Shown here one piece after another: positions 1 through 8,538 of a DNA stretch of 64,000 nucleotides. Position numbers and translations under genes: made by a program. Origin of the DNA: Stagnimonas sp965279705 (GTDB lineage: Bacteria > Pseudomonadota > Gammaproteobacteria > Nevskiales > Nevskiaceae); contig OZ257257.1 in the NCBI GenBank assembly GCA_965279705.1, forward strand, positions 3,224,001-3,288,000, in the 5' to 3' direction. The notes beneath the pieces are model-generated. The model was not told where the DNA came from, made no database searches, and saw nothing but the letters and a program-made list of their open reading frames with translations. Each line of letters opens with the position of its first letter. Position 1 is the first letter of the stretch.

Positions 1-2
1 AG

Positions 3-1193
3 GACCCAGGCGGCAGCAGCAGTGGCACGGGTGCTTCCATAGCCAGCAACTTTGCGGCGATCGGCACTGGCACCGATACCTGCATGTCGATCCGCTATCC
101 CAGCTCGGTGAATGGCCTGGTCGGCATCCGTCCCAGCGTGGGGCTGGTGTCCCAGCACGGCGTGTTCCCACTCACCCACGCGCGCGATGCGCCAGGCCCG
201 ATGGGTCGCACGGTGCACGATGTGGTGCTGGCACTTTCGGCAATGGCGAGCGCAGACCCGCGCGACCCGAAAACGCTGCAATACAGCAACGCCAGCTATC
301 CGCAGCGGCCCACCGATTACACCGTGTTTCTCGATCGCGCCAAGTTTGGTTTGAAGGGCAAGAAGCTCGGCTTCGTCACCCAGTTCGGTTCGGTGGACTC
401 GGCAGGTGACGGCGAGCATCTGGCCTTGCTGCGCACGGCGATGGACGACATGCGCGCACTCGGTGCGGAGGTGTACGACGTGCAGCTGCCCGACTTCGTG
501 AGTGCGAGTGCCTCGGCCATGCACCATGAGTGGAACGATTACTTCCGGGATTTCGAGGCCGAGAACGGCCGGCCCGCACCACGCCGTTGCCTCTCAAGCC
601 TCAACCCCGGCAGCAACACCTGCGTCGGCACCGACGGCATCGTCGAGACCTTGCTGGTCGCACCCCCTGCAGCCCTCACCGTCGCTGCGGCCATCGCCAG
701 CGACCCCGACGTGGGGCCGAGCGAAGCCGCCCTGCAGCAGCACATCGACACCCGTGATTACGTGCAGGCGTTCATGGATGCGTATCCCGTGCCTGGCGGC
801 AAGACCGTGCGGCTCGATGCCCTGCTGATCCGCCCCGGCAGCTCGCCGCGCACCTGCGATTTCGGCAGCACCACGCAGATTCCTTCGGTGGTGGTGCCGG
901 CGGGTTTTACGGCAGATGGCGTGCCCAAGGGAATAGAGATATTGGCCCGCAAATGGGACGAGCCCACCGCGATCGGCATCGCCTACGACTACGAGCAGGC
1001 GACCCACCACCGCAAGCCGCCGGTGCTGGCGGCCAATCCGCTGGCCGGCACCTTGGTCGTCGCCGAGTTCAACCGCCTGCAGACCGAAGTGATCGCCGCT
1101 GCACTCAACGAAAGCCCGCAGTCGATTCCGCTCGAAGCCTATGCGGCACTCATCCGCGAATACGTGACGGGCTTCATCGGCGACGCGCCATAA
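3..1193 (+). CDS. Amidase signature family hydrolase (5' truncated)
   Basis: The reading frame is open from base 3, so the gene starts left of the window. The first visible residues form the amidase-signature core: a Gly/Ser-rich GGSSSGTG loop, which supplies the cis-Ser of the Ser-cisSer-Lys triad, and then TDTCMSIRYPSS, where the Ser before Ile-Arg fits the acyl-enzyme nucleophile. The catalytic Lys would lie upstream of the window. The C-terminal half contains a typical amidase ending around PSVVVPAGFT. The family hydrolyses amide bonds of diverse substrates (GatA, aryl-acylamidases, peptide amidases), and the substrate cannot be deduced. The usual Gly-Gly before the nucleophile is Cys-Met here, so this is a divergent member. 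A strong hairpin follows the stop codon. Confidence 0.9.
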   Translation, partial: DPGGSSSGTGASIASNFAAIGTGTDTCMSIRYPSSVNGLVGIRPSVGLVSQHGVFPLTHARDAPGPMGRTVHDVVLALSAMASADPRDPKTLQYSNASYPQRPTDYTVFLDRAKFGLKGKKLGFVTQFGSVDSAGDGEHLALLRTAMDDMRALGAEVYDVQLPDFVSASASAMHHEWNDYFRDFEAENGRPAPRRCLSSLNPGSNTCVGTDGIVETLLVAPPAALTVAAAIASDPDVGPSEAALQQHIDTRDYVQAFMDAYPVPGGKTVRLDALLIRPGSSPRTCDFGSTTQIPSVVVPAGFTADGVPKGIEILARKWDEPTAIGIAYDYEQATHHRKPPVLAANPLAGTLVVAEFNRLQTEVIAAALNESPQSIPLEAYAALIREYVTGFIGDAP

Positions 1194-1196
1194 AAA

Positions 1197-1226
1197 AGCC
1201 GCCGCTGCGTTGCGGCAGCGGCGGCT
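1197..1226 (-). terminator. Rho-independent terminator after the old-yellow-enzyme gene
   Basis: A 12-bp perfect inverted repeat (AGCCGCCGCTGC, 6-nt loop, GCAGCGGCGGCT). On the minus strand it is followed by TTTTTTA, so it best terminates the oxidoreductase gene that ends at 1251. On the plus strand only a short GGTTT follows, so it would be a weaker terminator for the amidase. Confidence 0.8.
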
Positions 1227-1250
1227 GGTTTGATGCGGCTCAGCAAGGCA

Positions 1251-2321
1251 TCAGGCAGTCAGCGCCGGATAATCCGTGTAGCCCTCGGGGCCGGGTGAAT
1301 AGAGCGTCTTCATATCGAGCTTATTGAGCGGCGCATCGCTTTCAGAGAAGCGCTCGACCAGATCGGGATTGGCGATGAACAGCTTGCCGTAGACGATGCC
1401 ATCGGCAAGCCCGCTGGCCACCGCCGCCTCGCCGCTGGCCTTGTCAAAACCGCCATTGAGCAGCAGCGTGCCCTTGAAATGCTCGCGGGCGATCTTGGCC
1501 AGCTCCACTTCGGCGGGACGGTCGTGCTGGTCGTGGCGCACCTCGAAGTGGCCCAGTTTTCTGGCATCGAGCTGCTTCGCCACGTACTCGACCAGTGCCT
1601 TGGGATTGCTGTCTTCCATGTCGTTAAAAGGGACTATTGGCGAGATGCGCACACCGACGCGGCCAGCACCGATCACGCTAACGGCGGCATCGACGATCTC
1701 CAGCAGCAAACGCGCGCGGTTTTCCAGCGAGCCGCCGTAGTTGTCGGTGCGGTCGTTGACGCCATCACGCAAGAACTGGTCGATGAGATAACCGTGCGCG
1801 CCATGAATCTGCACGCCGTCGAAGCCCGCCGCCTTGGCACGCTCAGTGGCCTTGCGGAACAGCTCGACGATGCCGGGGATTTCTTCGGTGCTGAGCGGGC
1901 GCGGCGCCTCGTAGGGCTCCTTGCCGCGCAGCGTATGCGTGCTCTCGTTGCGGATCGGCTTGTTGCTGCTGCTGATCGGCTGCACGCCGTTGATGCCGCT
2001 GTGCGCGGCGCGGCCCGGGTGCCAGATCTGCATGGCGATCTTGCCGCCCTTGACGTGCACAGCGTCGGTGACGAGCTTCCAGCCCGCGAGGGTGGCGTCA
2101 TCAAAAATGCCGCCCTCGCCGATGAAGGCGCTGGCATCGCCCGCGACCATGGTGCATTCGGTGAAGATCAGTCCGGCGCTGGCGCGCTGGCTGTAGTAGT
2201 CCGCCATCAGGGCATTGGGGATGTGCGTAGTGCCCGCGCGGGTGCGGGTGAGCGGGGCCATGATGAGGCGGTTGGCGAGCTTGAGGTCGCCCATCTGTAA
2301 GGCGGTGTGCAAGGTGGTCAT
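1251..2321 (-). CDS. nemA: Old yellow enzyme family FMN oxidoreductase, NemA-like
   Basis: Encodes 356 residues, the normal size for N-ethylmaleimide reductase/xenobiotic reductase. It is an FMN- and NAD(P)H-dependent ene-reductase acting on activated C=C bonds, maleimides, quinones and nitro compounds in the cytosol. Visible signatures are MAPLTRTRA near the N-terminus, the substrate-binding/catalytic block HGAHGYLIDQFL (two His plus the proton-donor Tyr), RTDNYGGSLENR, and the FMN phosphate region LLLNGGFD. The ATG at 2321 is preceded by GGAGAA at good spacing; a longer frame reaching 2489 lacks a ribosome site and overlaps the upstream gene. It lies 28 bases downstream of an SDR gene, probably as one operon, and both diverge from a TetR gene. 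That matches the nemR-nemA logic of electrophile detoxification. The symbol is given by family resemblance. Confidence 0.88.
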   Translation of the reverse strand: MTTLHTALQMGDLKLANRLIMAPLTRTRAGTTHIPNALMADYYSQRASAGLIFTECTMVAGDASAFIGEGGIFDDATLAGWKLVTDAVHVKGGKIAMQIWHPGRAAHSGINGVQPISSSNKPIRNESTHTLRGKEPYEAPRPLSTEEIPGIVELFRKATERAKAAGFDGVQIHGAHGYLIDQFLRDGVNDRTDNYGGSLENRARLLLEIVDAAVSVIGAGRVGVRISPIVPFNDMEDSNPKALVEYVAKQLDARKLGHFEVRHDQHDRPAEVELAKIAREHFKGTLLLNGGFDKASGEAAVASGLADGIVYGKLFIANPDLVERFSESDAPLNKLDMKTLYSPGPEGYTDYPALTA

Positions 2322-2349
2322 GTGTTCTCCGGGTGGTTTGATTTGAGGC

Positions 2350-3081
2350 TTACCAGGGCAGAGCCTGGTCGAGATGGAAATAGCCGCCGGTGGGGCCGTC
2401 GGCGGCAAGGGTGGCAAGGGCGACGCCGGTCTTCGCACCATCGGGAATCGCCATCGGCGCGCTGGCACCGCCCATATCGGTCTGAACATGGCCCGGGTGG
2501 GCGGCGTTGACCTTGATGGCGGTGTCTTTCAGTTCGTGCGCGAGATGCACGGTCCAGGCATTCACGGCGCTCTTGCTGACGTTGTAGGCGGGGATCTTGT
2601 AGTCATAGATGCCGGAGTCTTTCTGCTGATGCAGGGTATTGCTGCCGAGGATGCTGCTGAGATTGACGATGCGCCCCGCCGATGACTTCTTGATGAGCGG
2701 TAGAAAGGCATTGGTGACGGCGACGAGGCCGAACACGTTGGTGTCGAAGGTCTTGCGCCAGGCGTCCAGCGTCTGCTCGCTCGGCTTCTTGTCTGCGGCA
2801 TCGTGCATCACGCCGGCGTTGTTGATGAGGATGTCGAGATGGCCGTGCTTGTCGGCCACCGTCTTGACGCCGGCGGCGATGCTGGCGGCACTGGTCACGT
2901 CGAGCGTCAGCGCCTCGGCGGCGATGCCATCGCTTTGCAGGGCGAGTGTGGCGGCAGCGGCATTGGCCGGGTCGCGGGCGGCGACAATCACATGGATGCC
3001 CTGCTTGCCGAGCTGGCGGGCGGTTTCAAAACCGAGGCCCTTGTTGGCGCCGGTGATGAGTGCAATTTTGGGTGTGCTCAC
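2350..3081 (-). CDS. Short-chain dehydrogenase/reductase, carbonyl-reductase-like
   Basis: A 243-residue classical SDR. The cofactor motif TGANKGLG lies at the N-terminus, then NNAG in the fold centre, the active-site Ser in NLSSILGS, and YNVSK (Tyr-x3-Lys). The NKGLG loop and the inserted residues before the catalytic Tyr resemble carbonyl reductase-like SDRs that reduce aldehydes and quinones with NADPH. I chose the GTG at 3081 because AGGAG sits directly upstream and the Rossmann motif begins a few residues later; the frame continues to 3156 without a ribosome site. It is the first gene of a likely operon with the old-yellow-enzyme gene. It is transcribed away from a TetR regulator across a 135-bp region holding two operator-like repeats. 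Confidence 0.88.
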   Translation of the reverse strand: MSTPKIALITGANKGLGFETARQLGKQGIHVIVAARDPANAAAATLALQSDGIAAEALTLDVTSAASIAAGVKTVADKHGHLDILINNAGVMHDAADKKPSEQTLDAWRKTFDTNVFGLVAVTNAFLPLIKKSSAGRIVNLSSILGSNTLHQQKDSGIYDYKIPAYNVSKSAVNAWTVHLAHELKDTAIKVNAAHPGHVQTDMGGASAPMAIPDGAKTGVALATLAADGPTGGYFHLDQALPW

Positions 3082-3137
3082 GGTACTCCTCCAATCAGTT
3101 GAGAATCCACCGATCAGCGCCATGTTGTAGAGGACGC

Positions 3138-3192
3138 TGATACAGGTCGGTAACATCTCACCATGTTCTGCGACCGCTCGGTATCATTTCAA
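3138..3192. promoter_or_regulatory. Divergent promoter region with paired operator-like sites
   Basis: Two copies of ACCG-N4-GTATCA face each other. One is on the minus strand at 3138-3154 (read as GTTACCGACCTGTATCA), in front of the SDR gene. The other is on the plus strand from 3172, in front of the tetR gene, where the embedded TATCAT could be the -10 box. The arrangement fits TetR-type repression of both divergent promoters. The plus-strand site recurs almost exactly upstream of the RND pump at 11769. Confidence 0.5.
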
Positions 3193-3216
3193 GGGCTGTA
3201 TCCAAGGATTTTCGCC

Positions 3217-3831
3217 ATGACCACTGCAAGCACCGGCATTCAAACAGATTCTTCGCCGCCCAGCGCCCCGCGTGTGACGGCGCGTGACCGCATCTTTGCG
3301 GCCGCTAGAGAGCTGTTCTACCGACAGGGCATCCGCGCCGTAGGTGTGGATTCCATCGCGCAGGAGGCCGGGGCCACCAAGATGAGCCTCTACCGCGCCT
3401 TCGAGAGCAAGGACGAGCTGGTAGCCGAGTGCCTAAAGCAGTCCGAGCGCGAAGCCTGGCTGTGGTGGGAGGCCACCACCGCACCCCACAAGGACAACCC
3501 GCGCGCCGCCCTGCTGGCGCTGTTCGACAGCCTGGCGCTGAAGGCCAAGACCTGCGAAAAACGCGGCTGCGCGATTGGCAACGCCGCGGTGGAACTGACC
3601 GACGACACACACCCTGCCCGCGCTGTGGTGGTGGGTTACAACCGCGAGAAGCGCCGCCGCCTGCGCGCGCTGTGCAAGGCGCTCGGCGCGCACGACTCGG
3701 AGCTGCTCGCCGACAGCCTGCAACTGTTGATGGATGGTGCCTATCTCAGCCGCTTGAGCTTAGGTGCATCAGGCCCCAATGCCTCGCTGCGACGCGCAGC
3801 CGAGGCGATGATCGACGCGCAAACACCTTGA
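3217..3831 (+). CDS. TetR/AcrR family transcriptional regulator
   Basis: Encodes 204 residues from the ATG at 3217, which has AAGGA eight bases upstream; the frame could extend to 3163 but without a ribosome site. Residues about 22-70 form the TetR helix-turn-helix (RELFYRQGIRAVGVDSIAQEAG, then TKMSLYRAFESKDEL, here quoted in parts). The C-terminal ligand domain has Cys113 and Cys118 close together (TCEKRGC), plus Cys72. In E. coli, NemR senses electrophiles through cysteines and controls nemA, so the divergent SDR/nemA-like pair suggests a similar role here. That is inference; the ligand is unknown. It probably represses its own promoter and the divergent operon, and possibly also the RND pump at 8539-11730, whose promoter carries the same operator-like sequence. 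Confidence 0.85.
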   Translation: MTTASTGIQTDSSPPSAPRVTARDRIFAAARELFYRQGIRAVGVDSIAQEAGATKMSLYRAFESKDELVAECLKQSEREAWLWWEATTAPHKDNPRAALLALFDSLALKAKTCEKRGCAIGNAAVELTDDTHPARAVVVGYNREKRRRLRALCKALGAHDSELLADSLQLLMDGAYLSRLSLGASGPNASLRRAAEAMIDAQTP

Positions 3832-3952
3832 GTTTTATCCGTGCGGCTGTTCACGGCACTTCAGATGCGATTCAGAGGCTCGTTCTACGGTGGATTAGTC
3901 GCCATTGCCAATGAGGCAGCGGTGACCAACCCAAACCGAGAGGAGAAGTCAG

Positions 3953-4342
3953 ATGAACACATCCGCAACGATGAACGAGTTCAAGAGCAGCGCCAGCCAG
4001 GTTGCTGACGAGGCCAAGACCACCGCCAACAAGGTGGCCGGTGAAGTGAAATCCAGCAGCTCCGCGATCGGCAACGAAGTGAAGAACTTCATCGCCGATC
4101 TCGAAGAGATGGTGAGTGCGAAGACCAACGGCACTTTTGATGTCAGCCAGATCAAGAGCGATATCACCAGCCGCATCGCCGACTACAAGTCGTCGGTCGA
4201 AGCCGCAAGCCAGAAAGTGGTTGCACAGGCCAAGCATCAGGCCGAAGGTGTGAACACCTACGTGCACGACGAGCCGTGGAAAGCCATCGGCGTCGGCTTT
4301 GCCGTTGGCTTGCTGCTGGGCGTGGTCATCAGCCGTCGCTAG
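3953..4342 (+). CDS. DUF883/ElaB-YqjD family membrane-anchored protein
   Basis: A 129-residue protein with a long, charged, helix-forming N-terminal region rich in Lys, Glu, Ala and Ser. A single C-terminal transmembrane helix (GVGFAVGLLLGVVI) follows and ends in Ser-Arg-Arg. That layout is diagnostic of ElaB/YqjD/YgaM proteins, which are tail-anchored in the inner membrane. YqjD binds ribosomes in stationary phase. AGAGGAGAAG precedes the ATG. It is the first of three genes (YqjD-, YqjE- and YqjK-like) that follow each other almost without gaps, as in E. coli. No clear promoter is assigned in the 121 bases upstream. Confidence 0.88.
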   Translation: MNTSATMNEFKSSASQVADEAKTTANKVAGEVKSSSSAIGNEVKNFIADLEEMVSAKTNGTFDVSQIKSDITSRIADYKSSVEAASQKVVAQAKHQAEGVNTYVHDEPWKAIGVGFAVGLLLGVVISRR

Positions 4343-4351
4343 AGCGTGGCC

Positions 4352-4768
4352 ATGACACCGACGGTTGATACCGACGTAACCGTGGCACCTGCAAGCCCGG
4401 CGGCACCGCCGCCGGGCTTGCGCAATGCGTCGCGCATATTGCTTGAGCATCTGGGCGATCACCTGGATCTATTCCGGCTCGAAACCGCGCAGGAACTCTC
4501 CCGCCTTGGCGCCGTTGTGGGCTTGTGGTTCATGCTGGCGCTGATTGTGCAGCTCGGGTTGATCTTTGGCGTGACGATTCTGATCGCCTCGCTCTGGAAC
4601 ACTGAATACCGCACCCACGCCATGTTGGGGTCGGGCAGCGTCATGCTGGCTGCTGTGCTGTATTGCTACTGGCAGATCCAGCGCATCGGCCGCAGGGCTA
4701 CGCTGCGCTTTGCCGGCACCAGCCAGCAATGGAAACGCGATCTCGATTTGATCCGGGAGTTGATATGA
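4352..4768 (+). CDS. YqjE-like (DUF1469, phage-holin-superfamily) membrane protein
   Basis: A 138-residue protein with a Pro/Ala-rich N-terminus, an amphipathic segment (LEHLGDHLDLFRLETAQELS), and then two transmembrane helices around LWFMLALIVQLGLIFGVTIL and MLGSGSVMLAAVLYCYW, followed by a basic tail. This is the YqjE/DUF1469 plan. The function of the family is not established; it travels with YqjD and YqjK and is linked to the envelope and to stationary-phase or stress conditions. The start may be the ATG at 4352 or a GTG two codons earlier at 4346; neither has a good Shine-Dalgarno, which suggests coupling to the preceding gene. Its stop overlaps the next start as ATGA. Confidence 0.8.
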   Translation: MTPTVDTDVTVAPASPAAPPPGLRNASRILLEHLGDHLDLFRLETAQELSRLGAVVGLWFMLALIVQLGLIFGVTILIASLWNTEYRTHAMLGSGSVMLAAVLYCYWQIQRIGRRATLRFAGTSQQWKRDLDLIRELI

Positions 4769-5082
4769 GCACTGCCAGCCATACCCAGTCGGCGCAGGCC
4801 ATCACAGCCCGCATGGATGCACAGCGCGCGCTGCTGCACAGGCAGTTCGTGCAGCAACCAAAAGAGCGTGCGGCAAGTCATGCCGCAGCAGCCCTGTCGC
4901 AACCTGGTGAGGCGGCAATGCAACCCATGCAGCCCCGCAGCATGTTGATGCGTCTGCTCGTTGCCAACCCGCAGCTCGTCAGACGTCTCGCGATGCTGGC
5001 GGTTACCACAGCGTTGGGTGCCCGCTATTCCTCATGGGCGATGCGGCTGGCGGGTTTTTATCTGGCATCACGCAAGCGCTAG
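4765..5082 (+). CDS. YqjK-like small protein, third gene of the yqjDE-type operon
   Basis: A 105-residue protein starting at the ATG that overlaps the yqjE-like stop (ATGA), with GGGAG upstream. It has a Gln/Ala-rich hydrophilic N-terminal half and a hydrophobic C-terminal stretch (RLAMLAVTTALGARYSSWAM) ending in basic residues, compatible with one membrane segment. Similarity to YqjK rests mainly on position after yqjD/yqjE, size and composition, so the family call is tentative. Its TAG stop shares a CTAG with the stop of the convergent peptidase gene, leaving no room for a separate terminator. Confidence 0.65.
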   Translation: MSTASHTQSAQAITARMDAQRALLHRQFVQQPKERAASHAAAALSQPGEAAMQPMQPRSMLMRLLVANPQLVRRLAMLAVTTALGARYSSWAMRLAGFYLASRKR

Positions 5083-7313
5083 TTCGCTTGCGGCCCGCCG
5101 AGGTGCCGCATAAGAAACGCGCTCACCCGATCATCGAGCCGCTGCTGCACCAGCGGGTTGGCGACCATGTGCGTGAAGTTGATCAGCGGCAGAAACTCGA
5201 ACGACTTCCCGGCCTTGAACAAGGCATCGGCGAACTTCAGCGAGTGAAAGAAGTAGACGTTGTCGTCGCCGCTGCCGTGAATCAGCAGCAGAGGCCGCGT
5301 CAGCTCGCCCGCACGCGCCACGAGGTCCGACTTGGCGTAGCCCTCGGCGTTGGCCTCAGGCGTATCGAGATAGCGCTCGGTGTAATGCGTGTCGTAGTCG
5401 CGCCAGTCGGTGACGGGTGCGCCCGCGACTGCCGCCTTGAACACATCGGGCCTTAGCAGCACCGCCGCCGCGCTCGACGTGCCGCCATAGCTCCAGCCGG
5501 TGATGCCGATGCGGGTCGCATCCATCTGCGGGATTTTCTCTGCCAGTGCCAGCAGCACATCGGCCTGGTCGTTGACGATCACGCTCAAGGCATCACCGTT
5601 CTGTCCATCGCGATCCTTGAAGGCACGCGCCCATTCGCGGTCGCGTCGCGGCGTGCCGCGATTGTCGATCTTCACCACGATCGCACCGTGGTCGGCCAGC
5701 CACTGGTCGCGCAAATAGGCTGTAGCGTTGGCGGTGACTACCGTGACGGTCGGGCCGCCGTAGACCGAATCGATCACCGGATATTTCTTGCTCGCATCGA
5801 AGTCGCGTGGCTTCAGCACCGCGACGTGAAAAGTGTTGCCCGCCACTTCCACGGTCATCAATTCCGGTTCGGGCCAGACACGCGGTAGCTCGGCGACGCT
5901 GGGCAGATCGCCGATGCGCTGGCCATCGGGCGCGAACACCGTGGTATTCGCCGGCGCATCGAGCGTGGCCTGCGTGATGGCGTACTGGCCGCCAGTGCGC
6001 GCGAGCGCGGCCGAGCGTTCGCCCAGGCCACGCGCCAGCACTTCGGGCAATACCGCCGGCCCCAGCCTGGGGTCGATGCGCAACACCTGCATCTCCTGCG
6101 GCGTGGCGAACACGGTGGCCGTAACACGGCCCTCGTCGTCTACACCCACCACGCTGTCGAAGCCGCGCGTCAGCAGCACCTGCGCATTGCGGCCCTTGGC
6201 GTCGTAGCGCAACAACTGCGTTTCGCCACTCTCTTCACTTGCGGTGAGAAAGCCACTGCCATCGGGCAGCCAGCGCACGAAGCCGAAGTCGGGGTCCAGC
6301 CAAGCCGGGTCGCGCTGCACCAGCAGCGTCTGGGTGTTGCCACGCGCATCAACCGTGAGGATGGCTTGCTCGCGCTGGTCGCGGGTCTGCACGATGAGAG
6401 TCAGCGGTGCTAAGCCCGGCTTCGTCTCGGGCCACTCGACGCGCAACAGATAGGGATATTTCTCGGCATCCCAGCGCACCCAGGTGGTGGCCCCGCCGGC
6501 CACGGGCATCAGGCCCAGCCGCACACGCACATTGGGCTTGCCGGGGCGCGGGTAGTAGAAGCCTTCGGCGGTCACTTCCGGCTTGGCCGGGTCGCCGATG
6601 CTGAAGCGCTCCACCTGCGAGTGATCGGCCTCTTCATAGGCCAGCGTCTTGCCATCGGGTGAGAACCAGAAACCCTGGAAGCGGCCCATTTCCTCCTGCG
6701 CGACGAACTCCGGCAGACCGTGTTGCAGTGCCTCGCTGCCGCCTTGCGTGAGCCGGGTTTCCTTCGAGGTTTTGAGGTCGCGTACGTAGAGGTCGTAGTC
6801 GCGCACGAAGGCCACACGACTGCCATCGGGCGAGAGCCGGGCATCGAGTGCGGGCTTCGCACCATCATCCAGCGTGCGCAACTTTTGAGCCGCGAGATCG
6901 AAGGCGAACAGCTTGCCCGAGAGCGGCAGCAGCAACGTCTTGCCATCGGGCGTGAGGTCGAAGCGCGTGAAACCCTTGGCGGTGAGGCGCAGGCGCTCGC
7001 GGCGGGCCTTTTCCTCCTTGCTCAACACTTCGTCGGCGAGACCCAGCACCTGTTGCGGCGTGATGAGTTCACGCGTCGCACCCGTGGCGGTGTCGAACAC
7101 ATACAGCCGCCGCGTCGCATCGCGCGCACCACTGCGCAGGAAGAACAGCTGCTTGCCATCGGGCGTGAAGCGCAGTGCGGTCGGGCGGCCGAGCGAGTAT
7201 TTCTGCGTCTCGGCGAAGTCTTTCGAGAACTGCGGATCGGGGATGGGCACGGCAGCGTGGGCATTCATCGTGACGAGTACCAAGGCGGCAACAGCAAGGG
7301 GACGAATCGACAT
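5079..7313 (-). CDS. Secreted S9 family (dipeptidyl-peptidase IV-like) serine peptidase
   Basis: Encodes about 744 residues. A Sec signal peptide (MSIRPLAVAALVLVTMNAHA) precedes a long beta-propeller region with repeated SPDG/TPDGK motifs and then an alpha/beta-hydrolase domain. The catalytic Ser is in GWSYGG, the Asp in GSGDDNVYF and the His in NFTHMV. The propeller contains QEEMGRFQG, matching the double-Glu motif that binds the substrate N-terminus in DPP-IV (S9B). It would release dipeptides from the N-termini of peptides in the periplasm. I chose the ATG at 7313 because it begins directly with the signal peptide; a GTG at 7343 is an alternative. The gene lies 53 bases after the efflux adaptor and may be its own unit. 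Confidence 0.88.
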   Translation of the reverse strand: MSIRPLAVAALVLVTMNAHAAVPIPDPQFSKDFAETQKYSLGRPTALRFTPDGKQLFFLRSGARDATRRLYVFDTATGATRELITPQQVLGLADEVLSKEEKARRERLRLTAKGFTRFDLTPDGKTLLLPLSGKLFAFDLAAQKLRTLDDGAKPALDARLSPDGSRVAFVRDYDLYVRDLKTSKETRLTQGGSEALQHGLPEFVAQEEMGRFQGFWFSPDGKTLAYEEADHSQVERFSIGDPAKPEVTAEGFYYPRPGKPNVRVRLGLMPVAGGATTWVRWDAEKYPYLLRVEWPETKPGLAPLTLIVQTRDQREQAILTVDARGNTQTLLVQRDPAWLDPDFGFVRWLPDGSGFLTASEESGETQLLRYDAKGRNAQVLLTRGFDSVVGVDDEGRVTATVFATPQEMQVLRIDPRLGPAVLPEVLARGLGERSAALARTGGQYAITQATLDAPANTTVFAPDGQRIGDLPSVAELPRVWPEPELMTVEVAGNTFHVAVLKPRDFDASKKYPVIDSVYGGPTVTVVTANATAYLRDQWLADHGAIVVKIDNRGTPRRDREWARAFKDRDGQNGDALSVIVNDQADVLLALAEKIPQMDATRIGITGWSYGGTSSAAAVLLRPDVFKAAVAGAPVTDWRDYDTHYTERYLDTPEANAEGYAKSDLVARAGELTRPLLLIHGSGDDNVYFFHSLKFADALFKAGKSFEFLPLINFTHMVANPLVQQRLDDRVSAFLMRHLGGPQAN

Positions 7314-7366
7314 GGCGGGCAGGCGCTTGAGAACTGCCCGCACTGTAGAACGTCAGCCCGCGCGCG

Positions 7367-8518
7367 TCAGGTCTTCGCAGGCTTGGGTGCGATGACGGCC
7401 ACCTTCTGGCCATCCTGCACGGTATCCGGCGGGCTGAGGCCCACCTTGTCACCGGTCTTGAGACCCTCGATCACTTCGATCTGCTTGCCCAGGTCGCGGC
7501 CCAGCCGCACCGGCACCAGCTTGATCACATCGCCCTGCACCTGTGCTACCTGCGTGCCCTTGCTGCTGACGATAAGGGCGTTGGCGGGGATGAGCACCGC
7601 CTGCGCGAGGTTGGGCACGGTGAGCACCACGTCCACCGATGCACCCGCCAGCAGGCGGCCATCGGGGTTGGGCAGACGCACTTCGGTGGTCAGCGTGCGG
7701 GCGGCATCGAGCGCGCCGGCGGTGCGGCTGACGACGCCCTCGAAGTGTTCGCCCGGATATTCGCGCAGACTGACCTTGGCTTTGAGATCAGTCGTCACGC
7801 CGCGCATGTTCGACTGCGGCACCTGCACGGTGACGCGTAGCTGGCTGGTATCGGCGAGCGTGAACAGCGCCGTGCTGCCATCGACCAGCTGGCCGATCTC
7901 GGCGCTGCGGCTGATGATGCGGCCGGCAAACGGTGCAGTGACCTTCTTGTAGCCCGCTTGCGCAGACAAGGCGCGCAAGGACGCCTGCGCAACGCCGACA
8001 TCGGCGACGGCGGCCTGTGCAGCAGTGGCATCGACATCCGCACGCTGCTGGCTGACGATGCCCGCCACCACCATTTTCTGGCTGCGGTCGTCGTTGGCTT
8101 TTGCCAGTGCCAGCTGCGCCTGTGCCTGTGCCATGCGCGCGCGCGCAGCGAGCAGATCCTGATCGAGCGTGGGGGTATCGATTTCGGCCAGCACCTGGCC
8201 GGCCTTCACCACATCACCCAGGTCGACCAGGTACCGCTTCACGTAGCCGCTGGCCTGGGGATGGATGAAGGTCTGCTGCAAGGGCGTGAGCAGGCCGGGC
8301 AGCGTCAGCGTGGTGTCTGCCGGGGCTGCAATCACATCCACCACCGACAGCCGCAGCGGCTCGCTGGCAGACGCAGGGGCTTCGGCAGCAGCCGTCTCCG
8401 GCTTGTCGGATTCAGCACCGAGCCGCGTGCTGAGACCAATGGCCGTGAAAGCGAGCAGTGCGAGCGCAGTGGCCCCGAGCAATAGCGCGGGGGTGCGTTT
8501 GGATGTGGGCTTGGTCAT
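7367..8518 (-). CDS. RND efflux periplasmic adaptor (membrane fusion protein)
   Basis: A 383-residue HlyD/AcrA-type adaptor. It has an N-terminal membrane anchor (ALLLGATALALLAFTAIG), a first lipoyl half-motif (QASGYVKRYLVDLGDVVKAGQVLAEID), an alpha-helical hairpin rich in Ala/Gln, the second lipoyl half (VTAPFAGRIISRSAEIGQLV, quoted at its limit), then beta-barrel and membrane-proximal domains. It would link the RND pump to an outer-membrane channel, but no TolC-like gene is present in the window. It starts 20 bases after the pump gene and is surely cotranscribed with it. The pump-first, adaptor-second order is the reverse of the usual acrA-acrB order. Confidence 0.9.
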   Translation of the reverse strand: MTKPTSKRTPALLLGATALALLAFTAIGLSTRLGAESDKPETAAAEAPASASEPLRLSVVDVIAAPADTTLTLPGLLTPLQQTFIHPQASGYVKRYLVDLGDVVKAGQVLAEIDTPTLDQDLLAARARMAQAQAQLALAKANDDRSQKMVVAGIVSQQRADVDATAAQAAVADVGVAQASLRALSAQAGYKKVTAPFAGRIISRSAEIGQLVDGSTALFTLADTSQLRVTVQVPQSNMRGVTTDLKAKVSLREYPGEHFEGVVSRTAGALDAARTLTTEVRLPNPDGRLLAGASVDVVLTVPNLAQAVLIPANALIVSSKGTQVAQVQGDVIKLVPVRLGRDLGKQIEVIEGLKTGDKVGLSPPDTVQDGQKVAVIAPKPAKT

Positions 8519-8538
8519 GGTGTTTTCTCGACAACGAA

